From: Amycolatopsis sp. NBC_01480
GTDB lineage: Bacteria; Actinomycetota; Actinomycetes; Mycobacteriales; Pseudonocardiaceae
Length of the DNA stretch: 64,000 nucleotides
NCBI RefSeq assembly: GCF_036227205.1
Contig: NZ_CP109442.1
Span: 8,928,001-8,992,000, forward strand
Direction: 5' to 3'
The translations under genes and the position numbers were made by a program. Positions 17,301 through 24,742 of the stretch are shown piece by piece (the first letter of the stretch is position 1; each line of letters begins with the position of its first letter). A model generated the notes under the pieces. The model did not search any database, was not told the DNA's origin, and saw only the letters and a list, made by a program, of their open reading frames with translations.

Positions 17301-18125
17301 CGCGCAGTGCAGGTAGAAGTCCGCGCGCATGCCCACGACGATCCGCATCCGGCTGCCCGCCGCCGTGGTGCGCAGCAGCGCGTCGAGGAAACCGGCCCGC
17401 TCGGCCGGATCGGCGCACAGCGTGAACGCTTCCTCGAACTGGTCCACGATGAGGACGAACTCGGCGCCCTCGGCCCGGCCGGTCAGCGCCTGGGCGGCGA
17501 GCCGGCGCAGGTTCCGGGGATCGTCCGCCAGCTCGGCGAGCACGGCCGCGACGGTCGACCGCACCAGCGGCGCCAGCCGGATCGCGCATTCCTCCAACGG
17601 ATGCGCGCCAGGCGACACCAGCACGACCTCGGCGCCGGCACCGAGCCGCGGGACCAGCCCGGCGCGCAACAGCGAGGACTTCCCCGCCCCGGAAGCACCG
17701 ACCACGGCCACGAACCGATGCCCGGCGAGTTTCGCGTCCAGCTCGTCCAGTAGCCGGTCCCGGCCGAAGAACCGGTCCACGTCCGCGGGTTGCAGTGCCA
17801 CCAATCCGGCGTACGGCGCCACTTCACCGGCGGCCTCCGTCGCGACCGAGCCGCCGCCCGCCACCTCGGCCGCGACGGCATGCCACCGCCGTTCCCACTC
17901 GCCGACGTCACCGTGACAGGCCCGGACATACGCCAGCGCCACCGCCAAAGTCGGCAGCCGCCGGCCCCCGGCGGCGTCGGACAGCGTTCCCGCCGCGTAG
18001 TGCGCCCGCTGCCCCAGCTCCCGGTAGGTCGGGCCGCCCGCCCTTTCCCGCAACCGCCGCAAACCTGCGGCGAACTGGGAAAGCACATCCCCGCCCGGAT
18101 CCAGCGGACGCTCACGACGTGGCAC
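14304..18125 (-). CDS. XRE-like HTH / nSTAND NTPase / 14 WD40-repeat membrane-anchored protein
   Basis: Large signalling protein of 1273 residues. Residues about 8-75 form an N-terminal helix-turn-helix-like domain common to actinobacterial nSTAND proteins (RRERPLDPGG, PTYRELGQRA). The NTPase has Walker A GASGAGKSS (143-151), Walker B FVLIVDQFEEAF (223-234) and a winged-helix part to about 510. A single membrane helix is at about 537-556. Fourteen WD40 repeats (about 622-1240; FSPDGRTLATAS and RLWDVAD motifs) fit two seven-bladed propellers, and a Cys-containing tail follows. The GTG at 18125 (GAGGGGG upstream) matches the family N-terminus; longer frames reach 18197. The function is unknown; relatives act in signalling or defence. 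Confidence 0.92.
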   Translation of the reverse strand: MPRRERPLDPGGDVLSQFAAGLRRLRERAGGPTYRELGQRAHYAAGTLSDAAGGRRLPTLAVALAYVRACHGDVGEWERRWHAVAAEVAGGGSVATEAAGEVAPYAGLVALQPADVDRFFGRDRLLDELDAKLAGHRFVAVVGASGAGKSSLLRAGLVPRLGAGAEVVLVSPGAHPLEECAIRLAPLVRSTVAAVLAELADDPRNLRRLAAQALTGRAEGAEFVLIVDQFEEAFTLCADPAERAGFLDALLRTTAAGSRMRIVVGMRADFYLHCAEHAELAAAVSAAQVLVGPMTTAELRDVIVQPAVHADCAVEGALLAELVAEAGGRPGVLPLLSHVLLETWRRRRGNTLTLAGYLAAGGIQGALAQTAEDIHADFDAGQQRLVKQLFLRLTTLGDGTGNTKRRIHRSELEPADDATGAVLTRLAEARLVTIDADTVDLTHESLVTAWPRLREWLTEDRESLRVHRRLTEATAVWESLGRDPGVLYRGTRLGIAKDRAGDLSLTAREREFLRASITADETDQAAARRRNRRLRQLVALLAVLLLLAAATTGYAVHAQNQASAERDIAISQRVAGQSDALRTANPALAAQLGLAAYRLAPTAEARGTVLSTFAAPYATQLTSHTDGVNALAFSPTRHLLATASDDRTARLWDVADPHHPRELATLDGREEVYSVAFSPDERILATAARDHLVRLWDITDPAHPRERAELAGHTDRVYSVAFSPDGRFVATAGEDHTIRLWNVTDVDRPQSLITLTDHSERVYQAVFSPDGRTLASASGDGTAKLWEVADPPHARLLATLTGHTDRVRAVAFSPDGRTLATASQDRTARLWDVADRSQPHWLATLTGHTDKVYSAVFSPDGRTLATAGQDRTVRTWDVTDPRNPHTGAVFTGHTEIVWSAVFSPDGRTLASSSWDRTVRLWDLADPHHPGPAFALAGSAGAVYSAAFSPDRRTAATGSADHTARLWDVADPAHPAELAVLTGHTGQVQSVAFSADGRLLATGSDDHTVLLWNVADRAHPRALATLTGYSNTVNAVVFSPDGRFVITASSDATVRLWDIADPASPHPLATLTGQVGPVYSAAVSPDGRIMATAGWDATVRLWDVTDPGRPRQLAGVTGHAGPVWSVAISPDGRTMATGGDDRTGRLWDITDAAHPQALSTLTGHTGHLYSVAFSPGGHTVATAGDDHTVRLWDVSDLRSPQFLAALTGHSNRVWSVAFGPDGHTAATASDDGTALLRETDLDSAARRICQTTPAITAADWHQFLPERAYQPPCP

Positions 18126-18338
18126 GACCGGCCCCCTCACCCCGGCGTTCATTGTTCGGACCTTGTTGTTCCGGAGCCAGCCATCGACACAGAACAACCC
18201 GGAAGCACTACACAGAGGCTCTGCCCGCTACGGGCTGCGACCGAGATAGTGCGCAGGGGGCATTGTCATCGGTTGGCATCGCACCGGCCTGACCGGCAGC
18301 CGCCGGATTCCGAACACCGTATGAAGGGGAGGATTCGT

Positions 18339-18755
18339 ATGTTGAGACGCATGAGCTTCGCCGTGGGCCTGCTCGCCCTGATCGGCTTGGCGCCATCAGG
18401 AGTCGCCGCGGCGTCGAGTGGCGGCACGACGGCCCCGCAAGAGGCCTGCGCGGTCACCAGCGCCTACGGCCACTCGGGCTACTACCTCTGTGGCTCGACC
18501 CCCGTCGAATTCCAGTGGGACACCGGGCTGGTCGAAGATGTCGTCGTCGGCTCCGACTATCACGTCTACCACGACCCAGGCTCCGGCTGGGCCCGCATAG
18601 GGAATGGGGAGGCCAGCCACACCCTGCCGCCCGCCAAGGTGGGGATCGGCACAAACCACAGCAACACCATCGGGGTATTCGGCACAACTGGCCTCCATTA
18701 CTGCTCAACCGGCAATGGCTACGGAGGCTGGACTGGCTGGGTCTACTGCCCATGA
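18339..18755 (+). CDS. Small secreted protein, unknown function
   Basis: Protein of 138 residues with a clear signal peptide (MLRRMSFAVGLLALIGLAP, cleavage near VAAAS). The mature part has four Cys residues and ends in GGWTGWVYCP. The segment YHVYHDPGSGWARIGNG vaguely recalls bacterial SH3-like domains, but I cannot assign a family. The ATG at 18339 is chosen for GGGGAGGA 5 bases upstream. It overlaps the next gene by four bases (ATGA). It is divergent from the nSTAND gene. Confidence 0.75.
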   Translation: MLRRMSFAVGLLALIGLAPSGVAAASSGGTTAPQEACAVTSAYGHSGYYLCGSTPVEFQWDTGLVEDVVVGSDYHVYHDPGSGWARIGNGEASHTLPPAKVGIGTNHSNTIGVFGTTGLHYCSTGNGYGGWTGWVYCP

Positions 18756-19102
18756 AGACGATCCACAGGCGAGCCTGGATGATGCTCGCGGCAACCACGA
18801 TCTTGACCGGCAGCACCACAGTGGCGGTCAGCACCCCTGCGGCAGCCGCCGGCTACTGCGGCCAAGGGTGGCAGGACAGCCAGACCGTGGCCGGCGGCAT
18901 CAAGATCGATTCCGGCTTGCGGACAGGTGCAGTGCTGAGCTGTCACATCAACGCAATCGCCTACACAACTGACGCAGGGATAATCTTCGACTGCACGTCT
19001 GCCGGATGGACCTTCGTGGACGACGAATACCAGCAGCATGCACGAGGGTGGGTGCCCAACGGCAATCTCTACTTTTACGAAGGACTGCCCGGCTCTTGCT
19101 GA
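18752..19102 (+). CDS. Small secreted protein, coupled to the previous gene
   Basis: Protein of 116 residues with a signal peptide ending at about residue 33 (STPAAAAG). The mature part has four Cys residues (GYCGQGW, LSCHIN, FDCTS, C-terminal GSC). It shares composition but little sequence with the protein encoded upstream. The ATGA overlap shows translational coupling, so the two may act together outside the cell. No family recognised. Confidence 0.72.
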   Translation: MKTIHRRAWMMLAATTILTGSTTVAVSTPAAAAGYCGQGWQDSQTVAGGIKIDSGLRTGAVLSCHINAIAYTTDAGIIFDCTSAGWTFVDDEYQQHARGWVPNGNLYFYEGLPGSC

Positions 19103-19154
19103 TGGCATGACAGTGCACCTCACGAGACCAAACTGACGGAGACGGCAGAAACCC

Positions 19155-19189
19155 GGACCGCCAGGCGCATCGGCGCCTGGCGGTCCTTT
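19155..19189 (+). terminator. Intrinsic terminator of the small secreted pair
   Basis: Perfect 14-base arms (19155-19168 and 19173-19186) with the 4-base loop ATCG are followed by TTT. It ends the operon of the two small secreted proteins. Confidence 0.8.
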
Positions 19190-19206
19190 GTCATGCCGGC
19201 CCGCTG

Positions 19207-19728
19207 GAGCCGGCGGATTCCGGACAGCGGTCGCTGATCTACCAGCGAACGGCGCCGGGCCTCAACGACGTGATCACCACACCGTTGCGCACGGGTGTTG
19301 CGGGGAAGGTGATGATCGTCGGGGTCTACCTCGGCACGGTCGGTGCGCTCTCCCCCACTGACGTCGGGGTGGTCGATTTCTGGGGCCTGGCCAACCCGGT
19401 CGGCGCCCGGTTCACCTTCCCGACGCTGAAGCCGGGCCACTCCAAACCGCTCGGCAACGCGTGGCTGCTCGCCGATTACGCGGAACCGGGCGCGCCACTG
19501 GATCCCGCGGGCAACTTCATGCTGCGCGGCGACGTCACCGCGCCGCAGGTGGCCGCGGCCCGGCACGCGCTCGGCTGCGGGGACCTCGCCGAGATCCAGC
19601 GTTCGACCCGGGAACCCTTGTCGTTCAAGCGGTTCTGGGACAACCTGACCGGCGCCTGGCACCGGAGCCAGGTCACCGTCCCGCCGGACCCGTTCGAAGC
19701 CGAGCGCACCTTCTGCGGACGGCCGTGA
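19207..19728 (+). pseudogene. C-terminal remnant of an AftB-like membrane glycosyltransferase
   Basis: An open frame without a convincing start encodes about 170 residues that look like the extracytoplasmic C-terminus of a large actinobacterial arabinofuranosyltransferase: VVDFWGLANPVGARF, PGHSKPLGNAWLLADY, REPLSFKRFWDNLTGAW and a terminal DPFEAERTFCG. The multi-helix catalytic N-terminal part (about 450 residues) is absent; directly upstream lie the terminator and the two small secreted genes. A GTG at 19270 could start a short protein, but truncation by rearrangement is more likely. The family call rests on remembered motif patterns and needs a database search. Confidence 0.5.
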
Positions 19729-19735
19729 CTCCCCG

Positions 19736-20953
19736 TCAGTCGCCCCCGCGCCAGCGGAGAACCTCAAGGGCGACACCGACTTCCAGCGGATGCTCGGCGA
19801 GCGGGCGGGGCAGCAGCCGGTCCGCGCGGTTGAGCCGCCGGAGCAGGGTGTTGCGGTGGGTGAACAGGCGCGCGGCGGCCTTCGAGGTGTTGCCCTGCTC
19901 GGCGATGAACGTGCGGACTGCCTCGGTGACCTCCGGCGCCGCGCCTTCGAGGTCGCCCAGCGTCCGCTTGACGAAGCGGTCGGCGCGGTCCGGGGCGCTG
20001 GTCAGGAGCGCGACCAGCTCGACCTCGTCGTGTGAGGCCAGCCGTTGGACCGAGGTGAGCCGGGCCAGCATCTGCTGGGTGGTGAGGGCGTCGAGGTGGC
20101 TGCGGCGGAAGCCGTCCACCCCGGGCGCGGCCGGGCCGAGGGCGATGCGCACGGCCGGCAGCTGATCCAGCGCGGCCCGCACCTCGTCGATGTCCGGACG
20201 GCCGTGCACCCACACCCACCGGGACGCGGCACTCGCGAGCACGCTCAACGGGCGCATCTCGCCGACGGCCGCGGCCAAGGCGTCGGCGGCGCGGTCCAGC
20301 TCGCGAAGATCGGCGTCGGGATCGTCGGTCCAGATGACGGCGGCGGTGTGCGTGCGTTCCAAGGCGTAGCCCAGCCGCGTCTCGGCGCGCAGGCGGGTGA
20401 TCGGCGCGCCGTCCAGCAGCAGGGCGACGATCTCGCGGCGTTCGGCGTGCGTCCCGCGGGTCAGCTCGCCGCGCTCGGCTCGCATCCGGGCGGAGATCGA
20501 GGCGACGGTGGCGTCGACGAAGGCGGCGATGGACCGCAGTGAGACGTCGAGGAGGGCGCGTAGTTCTTCGGTGTCCGTGGTGAGCGAGCAGGCGATCTGG
20601 ATCCAGAACCGCTCCGCCACGCCCTGGCCGATCCGGTAGGCGTCGAGCGAGGATTCGTCGAGGCCGCGCCGGACGAGGTCGCGGGCCACCCCGAGCGGTG
20701 CCTCGCCGTCGTTCGCGCGGACCGGCACGCCCGGCGCGCGGAGGTTGGCGGCCGCCCAGAACACCAGGTTGGACCGGTTCGTCCGCCGAGTCGCGGCGGC
20801 GAGCACCGGATCACTGGCGATCGGCTCCATGGCCGCGCTGGTGAGCGTGGCCTCGTCCAGCTCGTCCAGCCACTCCGGCGGCGGCCGGAGCGCGATCTCG
20901 GCACCCCGGCGGATCAGCTCCTGCACCCGGGGCGACGGCGGGTCCCACGACAT
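19736..20953 (-). CDS. PucR-family transcriptional regulator
   Basis: DNA-binding regulator of about 405 residues. The N-terminal sensory part (about 1-170, helical) is followed by a GGDEF-like middle domain and the C-terminal PucR helix-turn-helix (VRTFIAEQGNTSKAAARLFTH and RNTLLRRLNRADRLL, about residues 350-385). The ATG at 20953 fits the family; an upstream ATG at 20974 lies inside the palindrome. A 17-bp palindrome sits 14-30 bases upstream of this start, and a near-identical one precedes the monooxygenase operon, so it probably controls both. Confidence 0.88.
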   Translation of the reverse strand: MSWDPPSPRVQELIRRGAEIALRPPPEWLDELDEATLTSAAMEPIASDPVLAAATRRTNRSNLVFWAAANLRAPGVPVRANDGEAPLGVARDLVRRGLDESSLDAYRIGQGVAERFWIQIACSLTTDTEELRALLDVSLRSIAAFVDATVASISARMRAERGELTRGTHAERREIVALLLDGAPITRLRAETRLGYALERTHTAAVIWTDDPDADLRELDRAADALAAAVGEMRPLSVLASAASRWVWVHGRPDIDEVRAALDQLPAVRIALGPAAPGVDGFRRSHLDALTTQQMLARLTSVQRLASHDEVELVALLTSAPDRADRFVKRTLGDLEGAAPEVTEAVRTFIAEQGNTSKAAARLFTHRNTLLRRLNRADRLLPRPLAEHPLEVGVALEVLRWRGGD

Positions 20954-20966
20954 GGGGCCAGCATAG

Positions 20967-20983
20967 CGGTGCATTGTGCACCA
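20967..20983. promoter_or_regulatory. Palindromic operator in front of the PucR gene
   Basis: CGGTGCATTGTGCACCA has GGTGCA/TGCACC arms around a 3-base centre and lies 14-30 bases upstream of the PucR start. It matches 15 of 17 bases of the palindrome at 22183-22199. It is probably an autoregulatory site. Confidence 0.7.
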
Positions 20984-21138
20984 TAAGACGGTTGACAGAG
21001 TGCAGATTGTCCGCTCCGGACTCTGGCTTGGCTCCGGGGTCCCGGATCGGGTGGTCCGGGCCGCCGGGCCGACCAGTCGCAGGCTCGCGGGACTCGGGTG
21101 ACCCGGTCCCCCGGGACGACCGGTCGTAGGCTGGCGGC

Positions 21139-22062
21139 ATGCAGATCGGATTCGGCGCTTCGGTTTCCGGCGCCTGGGCCACCGCGGACAATCTGGCCCG
21201 CTTCGCCGAGCGGGCGGAAGAGCTGGGCTATGCGTCACTGTGGACTTTCCAGCGCCTGCTCGTCGGCACGGACCAGAAGCTCGCGCCGGTGTACCAGAGC
21301 GTGCTGGACCCGTTGGTGGCACTGGGTTTCGCCGCGGCTCGCACGTCGCGCATCCGGCTTGGTGTCTCGGTGCTGAATCTGCCGTTCGTGTCGCCGGCCT
21401 ACCTGGCCAACCAGGCCGCGACCCTGGACCTGCTGTCGGGCGGACGGCTGGACCTGGGCCTCGGCGTCGGCTGGTCGGCCGCCGAATTCACCGCGACCGG
21501 CGGCTCGACCGCCCGGCGCGGCGCACGCACCGAGGAGTACCTCCAGGTGCTGCACACGCTCTGGGCGGACGAGGTCAGCGAGTTCGCGGGCGAGTTCTAC
21601 ACCGTGCCGCCAAGCCGCATGTTGCCGAAACCCGTGCAACGCCCCGGCCCGCCCGTCCTCCTCGGCGGCGCTGTTCCCGCGGCGGTAGCCCGAGCCGGCC
21701 GGATCTCCGACGGCTGGCTGAGCGCCAGCGGCACAGACCTCACCGGCATCAGCGCCCAGATCGACATCGCCCGCGAAGCCGCCTCCGAAGCCGGCAAGGA
21801 CCCGGCCGCCCTGCGTTTCGTCTGCCGCGGCGCGGTCCGCGCCGGCGCCCCGGTCGCCACCCCGGACGGCACGCGCCAACGCCTCTCCGGCAGCTACGAG
21901 CAAATCCGCGAGGACGCCGCCTGGCTCGGCGAGCAAGGCGTCACGGAACTGTTCTACGACCTGAACTGGGATCCCCAGATCGGCACCCCGGCCGCCGACC
22001 CAGCCGCGGCGACCGCCCGAGCGGAGGAACTCATGCACGAACTCGCTCCCGGCAACGGCTGA
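21139..22062 (+). CDS. Luciferase-like (F420-dependent class) oxidoreductase
   Basis: TIM-barrel flavin- or F420-dependent oxidoreductase of 307 residues. Family segments are GYASLWTFQRL near the N-terminus, IRLGVSVLNLPF, LDLLSGGRLDLGLGVGW (about residue 105), PPVLLGG (about 175) and a RISDGWLSAS loop. The cofactor is assumed to be F420 because actinobacterial members of this type generally use it. It sits between the divergent PucR gene and the monooxygenase operon and may belong to the same regulon, although no copy of the palindrome lies directly before it. Confidence 0.88.
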   Translation: MQIGFGASVSGAWATADNLARFAERAEELGYASLWTFQRLLVGTDQKLAPVYQSVLDPLVALGFAAARTSRIRLGVSVLNLPFVSPAYLANQAATLDLLSGGRLDLGLGVGWSAAEFTATGGSTARRGARTEEYLQVLHTLWADEVSEFAGEFYTVPPSRMLPKPVQRPGPPVLLGGAVPAAVARAGRISDGWLSASGTDLTGISAQIDIAREAASEAGKDPAALRFVCRGAVRAGAPVATPDGTRQRLSGSYEQIREDAAWLGEQGVTELFYDLNWDPQIGTPAADPAAATARAEELMHELAPGNG

Positions 22063-22117
22063 ACCACAGCTCGACCTGCTCGCGGCTTCCACCGGCCGTC
22101 GCGGATCTCCGTCGGAT

Positions 22118-22170
22118 GCCCTGAAGGCCACCTTCAGAGACCTGCATGCCGTCATGGTGGCCTTCAGGGC
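22118..22170. repeat. Inverted repeat with CTGAAGG cores
   Basis: Perfect 15-base arms (22118-22132 and 22156-22170) enclose a 23-base loop. The left arm also contains a smaller palindrome, CTGAAGGCCACCTTCAG. It lies behind the luciferase-like gene and may terminate it. The sequence resembles the dispersed AAGG-NN-CCTT elements elsewhere in the window. Confidence 0.7.
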
Positions 22171-22182
22171 GAAGCTGCCGGC

Positions 22183-22199
22183 TGGTGCACTGTGCACCA
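22183..22199. promoter_or_regulatory. Perfect 17-bp palindrome before the monooxygenase operon
   Basis: TGGTGCACTGTGCACCA is a perfect palindrome around a central T, about 97 bases upstream of the monooxygenase start. A 15/17 match lies in front of the PucR gene, which makes PucR the likely binder. I found no clear -35/-10 pair next to it. Confidence 0.75.
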
Positions 22200-22295
22200 C
22201 GATCGGGTGAAGCCTGAGGCCGATTCCCCTTGGCCAAGAGCCGCCGGACACCGCACGATGCAAGGGCCGACCACCACTGCTGGGAGTTGCCGCCG

Positions 22296-23819
22296 ATGTC
22301 TTCTGCCTCCACGTCGCCTGTTGCCGAACACTTCGACGTCTTGATCGTCGGGGCCGGGATCTCCGGGATCGGCGCGGCGTACTACCTGCAGCGGGATCAT
22401 CCGCATCGCTCGTTCGCGCTGCTCGAGGGGCGCGGCGCGATCGGGGGGACCTGGGATCTGTTCCGGTATCCCGGCATCCGGTCGGACTCCGACCTCTACA
22501 CGTTCGGCTACGAGTTCAAGCCGTGGCGGGACGCGGACTCGATCGCGGACGCCCACAAGATCCTCGCCTACCTGCGGGAGACCACTGCCGAGCACGACAT
22601 CGACCGGCGGATCCGGTTCCACCACAAGGTCGTCGGCGCGTCCTGGTCCTCGGAGCAGGCCCGCTGGACAGTGGACATCGAGCGCACCGACACCGGCGAA
22701 CGCACCCAGCTGACCTGCGACTGGCTGTTCAGCGCCGGCGGCTACTTCCGCTACGACGAGGGGTTCACCCCGCAGTTCGAGGGCCGCGAGCGCTTCGCCG
22801 GGACCATCGTCCACCCGCAGCAGTGGCCGGAAGACCTCGATTACGCGGGCAAGCGCGTCGTGGTGATCGGCAGCGGGGCCACCGCGGTCACCCTGGTGCC
22901 GGCGATGGCGCCGACCGCCGGGCACGTCACCATGCTGCAGCGGACCCCGAGCTACGTCCTGCCGGTGTCGAAGAGCGACGCCCTGGCCGTGCGGCTCAAG
23001 AAGATCTTCGGGGACGAGCGCGGGCACGCCATGGCCCGCTCGTTCGGCGCCTTCCGGCAGCGGGCGATCTGGCGGTTCACCCAGCGGTTCCCGAAGGCCT
23101 CGCGGCGGCTGATCCGCTGGATCACCGCCAAGCAGCTGCCCGCGGGCTACCCGGTCGACGTGCACTTCAACCCGCCGTACGACCCGTGGGACCAGCGGTT
23201 GTGCCTGGTCCCGGACGGCGACCTGTTCCGCTCCATCCGCACCGGCGAAGCCGACATCGTGACCGACCGGATCGCCACCTTCACCGAGAAGGGCCTGCTG
23301 CTGGAGTCCGGCCGGGAACTCGAGGCGGACGTCATCATCACCGCCACCGGGCTGAACCTGCAGCCCTTCGGCGGGCTCGACCTGACCGTCGACGGCGAGC
23401 CGGTGCGCCTCGAGGACACGGTGACCTACAAGGGAATGATGCTCTCCGGGGTGCCGAACCTGGCCTACTCCATCGGGTACACCACCTCGTCGTGGACGCT
23501 GAAGGTCGGCCTGCTCTGCGAGCACTTCTGCCGGCTGCTCACGCACATGGACGCCCACGGCCACACCGTCTGCCGCCCCGAGCCCGCCGACCCGGACATG
23601 CCGAAGCAGCCGTTCATCAACTTCGGCGCCGGCTACGTCCGGCGCGTCGTGGACCAGCTGCCCCGGCAGGGCAACCGCGCGCCGTGGCTGACCTCGATGG
23701 ACTACCACTCCGACGCCAAGCAGCTGCGCCAAGGCAGCGTGGCCGACCCCGAGCTGCACTTCTCCCGCGCCACCCAGCCCGCGCCCGTCGCGCGCCCGGC
23801 CGACGCGGTGACCGGCTGA
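22296..23819 (+). CDS. Flavin-containing Baeyer-Villiger monooxygenase (MymA/EthA type)
   Basis: NADPH- and FAD-dependent monooxygenase of 507 residues that would insert oxygen next to a ketone. It has the FAD motif GAGISGIGAAYYL (about 19-31), the BVMO fingerprint FAGTIVHPQQWP (FxGxxxHxxxW, about 165), the NADP motif VIGSGATAV (about 190) and a C-terminal ATGLN segment. The start at 22296 follows GGGAG. It is first in a tight operon with a hydrolase (one-base overlap) and an SDR (four-base overlap), the same set as Rv3083-Rv3085 of M. tuberculosis. Confidence 0.93.
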   Translation: MSSASTSPVAEHFDVLIVGAGISGIGAAYYLQRDHPHRSFALLEGRGAIGGTWDLFRYPGIRSDSDLYTFGYEFKPWRDADSIADAHKILAYLRETTAEHDIDRRIRFHHKVVGASWSSEQARWTVDIERTDTGERTQLTCDWLFSAGGYFRYDEGFTPQFEGRERFAGTIVHPQQWPEDLDYAGKRVVVIGSGATAVTLVPAMAPTAGHVTMLQRTPSYVLPVSKSDALAVRLKKIFGDERGHAMARSFGAFRQRAIWRFTQRFPKASRRLIRWITAKQLPAGYPVDVHFNPPYDPWDQRLCLVPDGDLFRSIRTGEADIVTDRIATFTEKGLLLESGRELEADVIITATGLNLQPFGGLDLTVDGEPVRLEDTVTYKGMMLSGVPNLAYSIGYTTSSWTLKVGLLCEHFCRLLTHMDAHGHTVCRPEPADPDMPKQPFINFGAGYVRRVVDQLPRQGNRAPWLTSMDYHSDAKQLRQGSVADPELHFSRATQPAPVARPADAVTG

Positions 23820-24742
23820 TGCCCGCCGCCACCGGCGACCGGTTCGCCGACCTCCCGGCCGGACCCCGTCTCTGTTACCGCGTCGAAGGTCCCGAGGACG
23901 GGCCGCCGCTGCTGCTGATCGCCGGGCTGGGCCTCGACCTCACCTCGTGGCCGCAGCAGCTGGTCGACGGGTTCACCGGCCACGGCTTCCGTGTCATCCG
24001 CTTCGACAACCGCGACGCCGGACGGTCGAGCCGCATCGCCACCCCGGCGCCCGGCCGCCTGCGGCAGTTGCTCGCCCGGCCCCGGCCCGGCGCGTACGAC
24101 CTCGGTGACCTGGCGGCCGACACCATCGGACTGCTGGACCACCTCGGCGTCGAACGCGCGCATCTGGCCGGGATGTCGATGGGCGGCATGATCGCCCAGA
24201 CCGTCGCGGCCCGGCATCCCGAACGCGTCGCCACGCTCACTTCCATCTTCTCCACCACCGGCCACCCACGCGTCGGACAACCTGCGCGGTCGACGATCCT
24301 GCGCCTGGCCAAGCCGCCGGCCCGGACCGCCGAGGAGTCGGCCGAGCGGCACCTTTCGCTGCTCTCGCACATCGGCTCGAAGACGTTCCCGCCCGACGAG
24401 GCGCTCGAACGGACCTGGGCCACCGGCGCCTGGGAACGCAGTGGCGGCGTCAATCCCGGAGTGCCGCGCCAGATCAGCGCCATCCAGGCCTCGGGTGACC
24501 GCACCGCCGAGCTGCGCCGCATCACCGCCCCGACGCTTGTGGTGCACGGCGACGCCGACCTGATGGTCCACCCGAGCGGCGGCCGGGCCACCGCGCAGGC
24601 CATCCCGGGCGCCCGCCACGTCGAAATCACCGGTCTGCGCCACCATCTCCCGCCGGGGGTGCTCGACCGCCTGGTGGAACTGACCACCGGCCTGGCGCAG
24701 ACCGCCGAAGCGCCGAAAACCCGTTCAGGAGGCACCCGATGA
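23819..24742 (+). CDS. Alpha/beta hydrolase (esterase) of the monooxygenase operon
   Basis: Hydrolase of 307 residues that probably cleaves the ester made by the upstream monooxygenase. It has an oxyanion GLGLDLTSW loop, a FDNRDAGRS motif, nucleophile GMSMGGMIAQ (about residue 120), Asp in VVHGDADLMV and His near the ARHVEITGLRHH segment. The ATG overlaps the monooxygenase stop by one base. It is of the DhaA/PcaD-like cytoplasmic type and not a close LipR homologue, so only the order of functions matches the mymA operon. Confidence 0.9.
   Translation: MPAATGDRFADLPAGPRLCYRVEGPEDGPPLLLIAGLGLDLTSWPQQLVDGFTGHGFRVIRFDNRDAGRSSRIATPAPGRLRQLLARPRPGAYDLGDLAADTIGLLDHLGVERAHLAGMSMGGMIAQTVAARHPERVATLTSIFSTTGHPRVGQPARSTILRLAKPPARTAEESAERHLSLLSHIGSKTFPPDEALERTWATGAWERSGGVNPGVPRQISAIQASGDRTAELRRITAPTLVVHGDADLMVHPSGGRATAQAIPGARHVEITGLRHHLPPGVLDRLVELTTGLAQTAEAPKTRSGGTR

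Noticed and set aside
14304..18125. Calling the nSTAND protein an Avs antiphage system
   Set aside because: No effector nuclease or other toxic domain is fused or adjacent, and a membrane helix separates NTPase and sensor; defence remains only a possibility.
20992..20997. TTGACA as -35 box for the luciferase-like gene
   Set aside because: No -10 hexamer at 16-19 bp downstream, and the gene starts more than 140 bases later.
22523..24742. 739-codon frame over the monooxygenase and hydrolase
   Set aside because: The part before 23819 is an Arg-rich shadow in a different frame from the monooxygenase.
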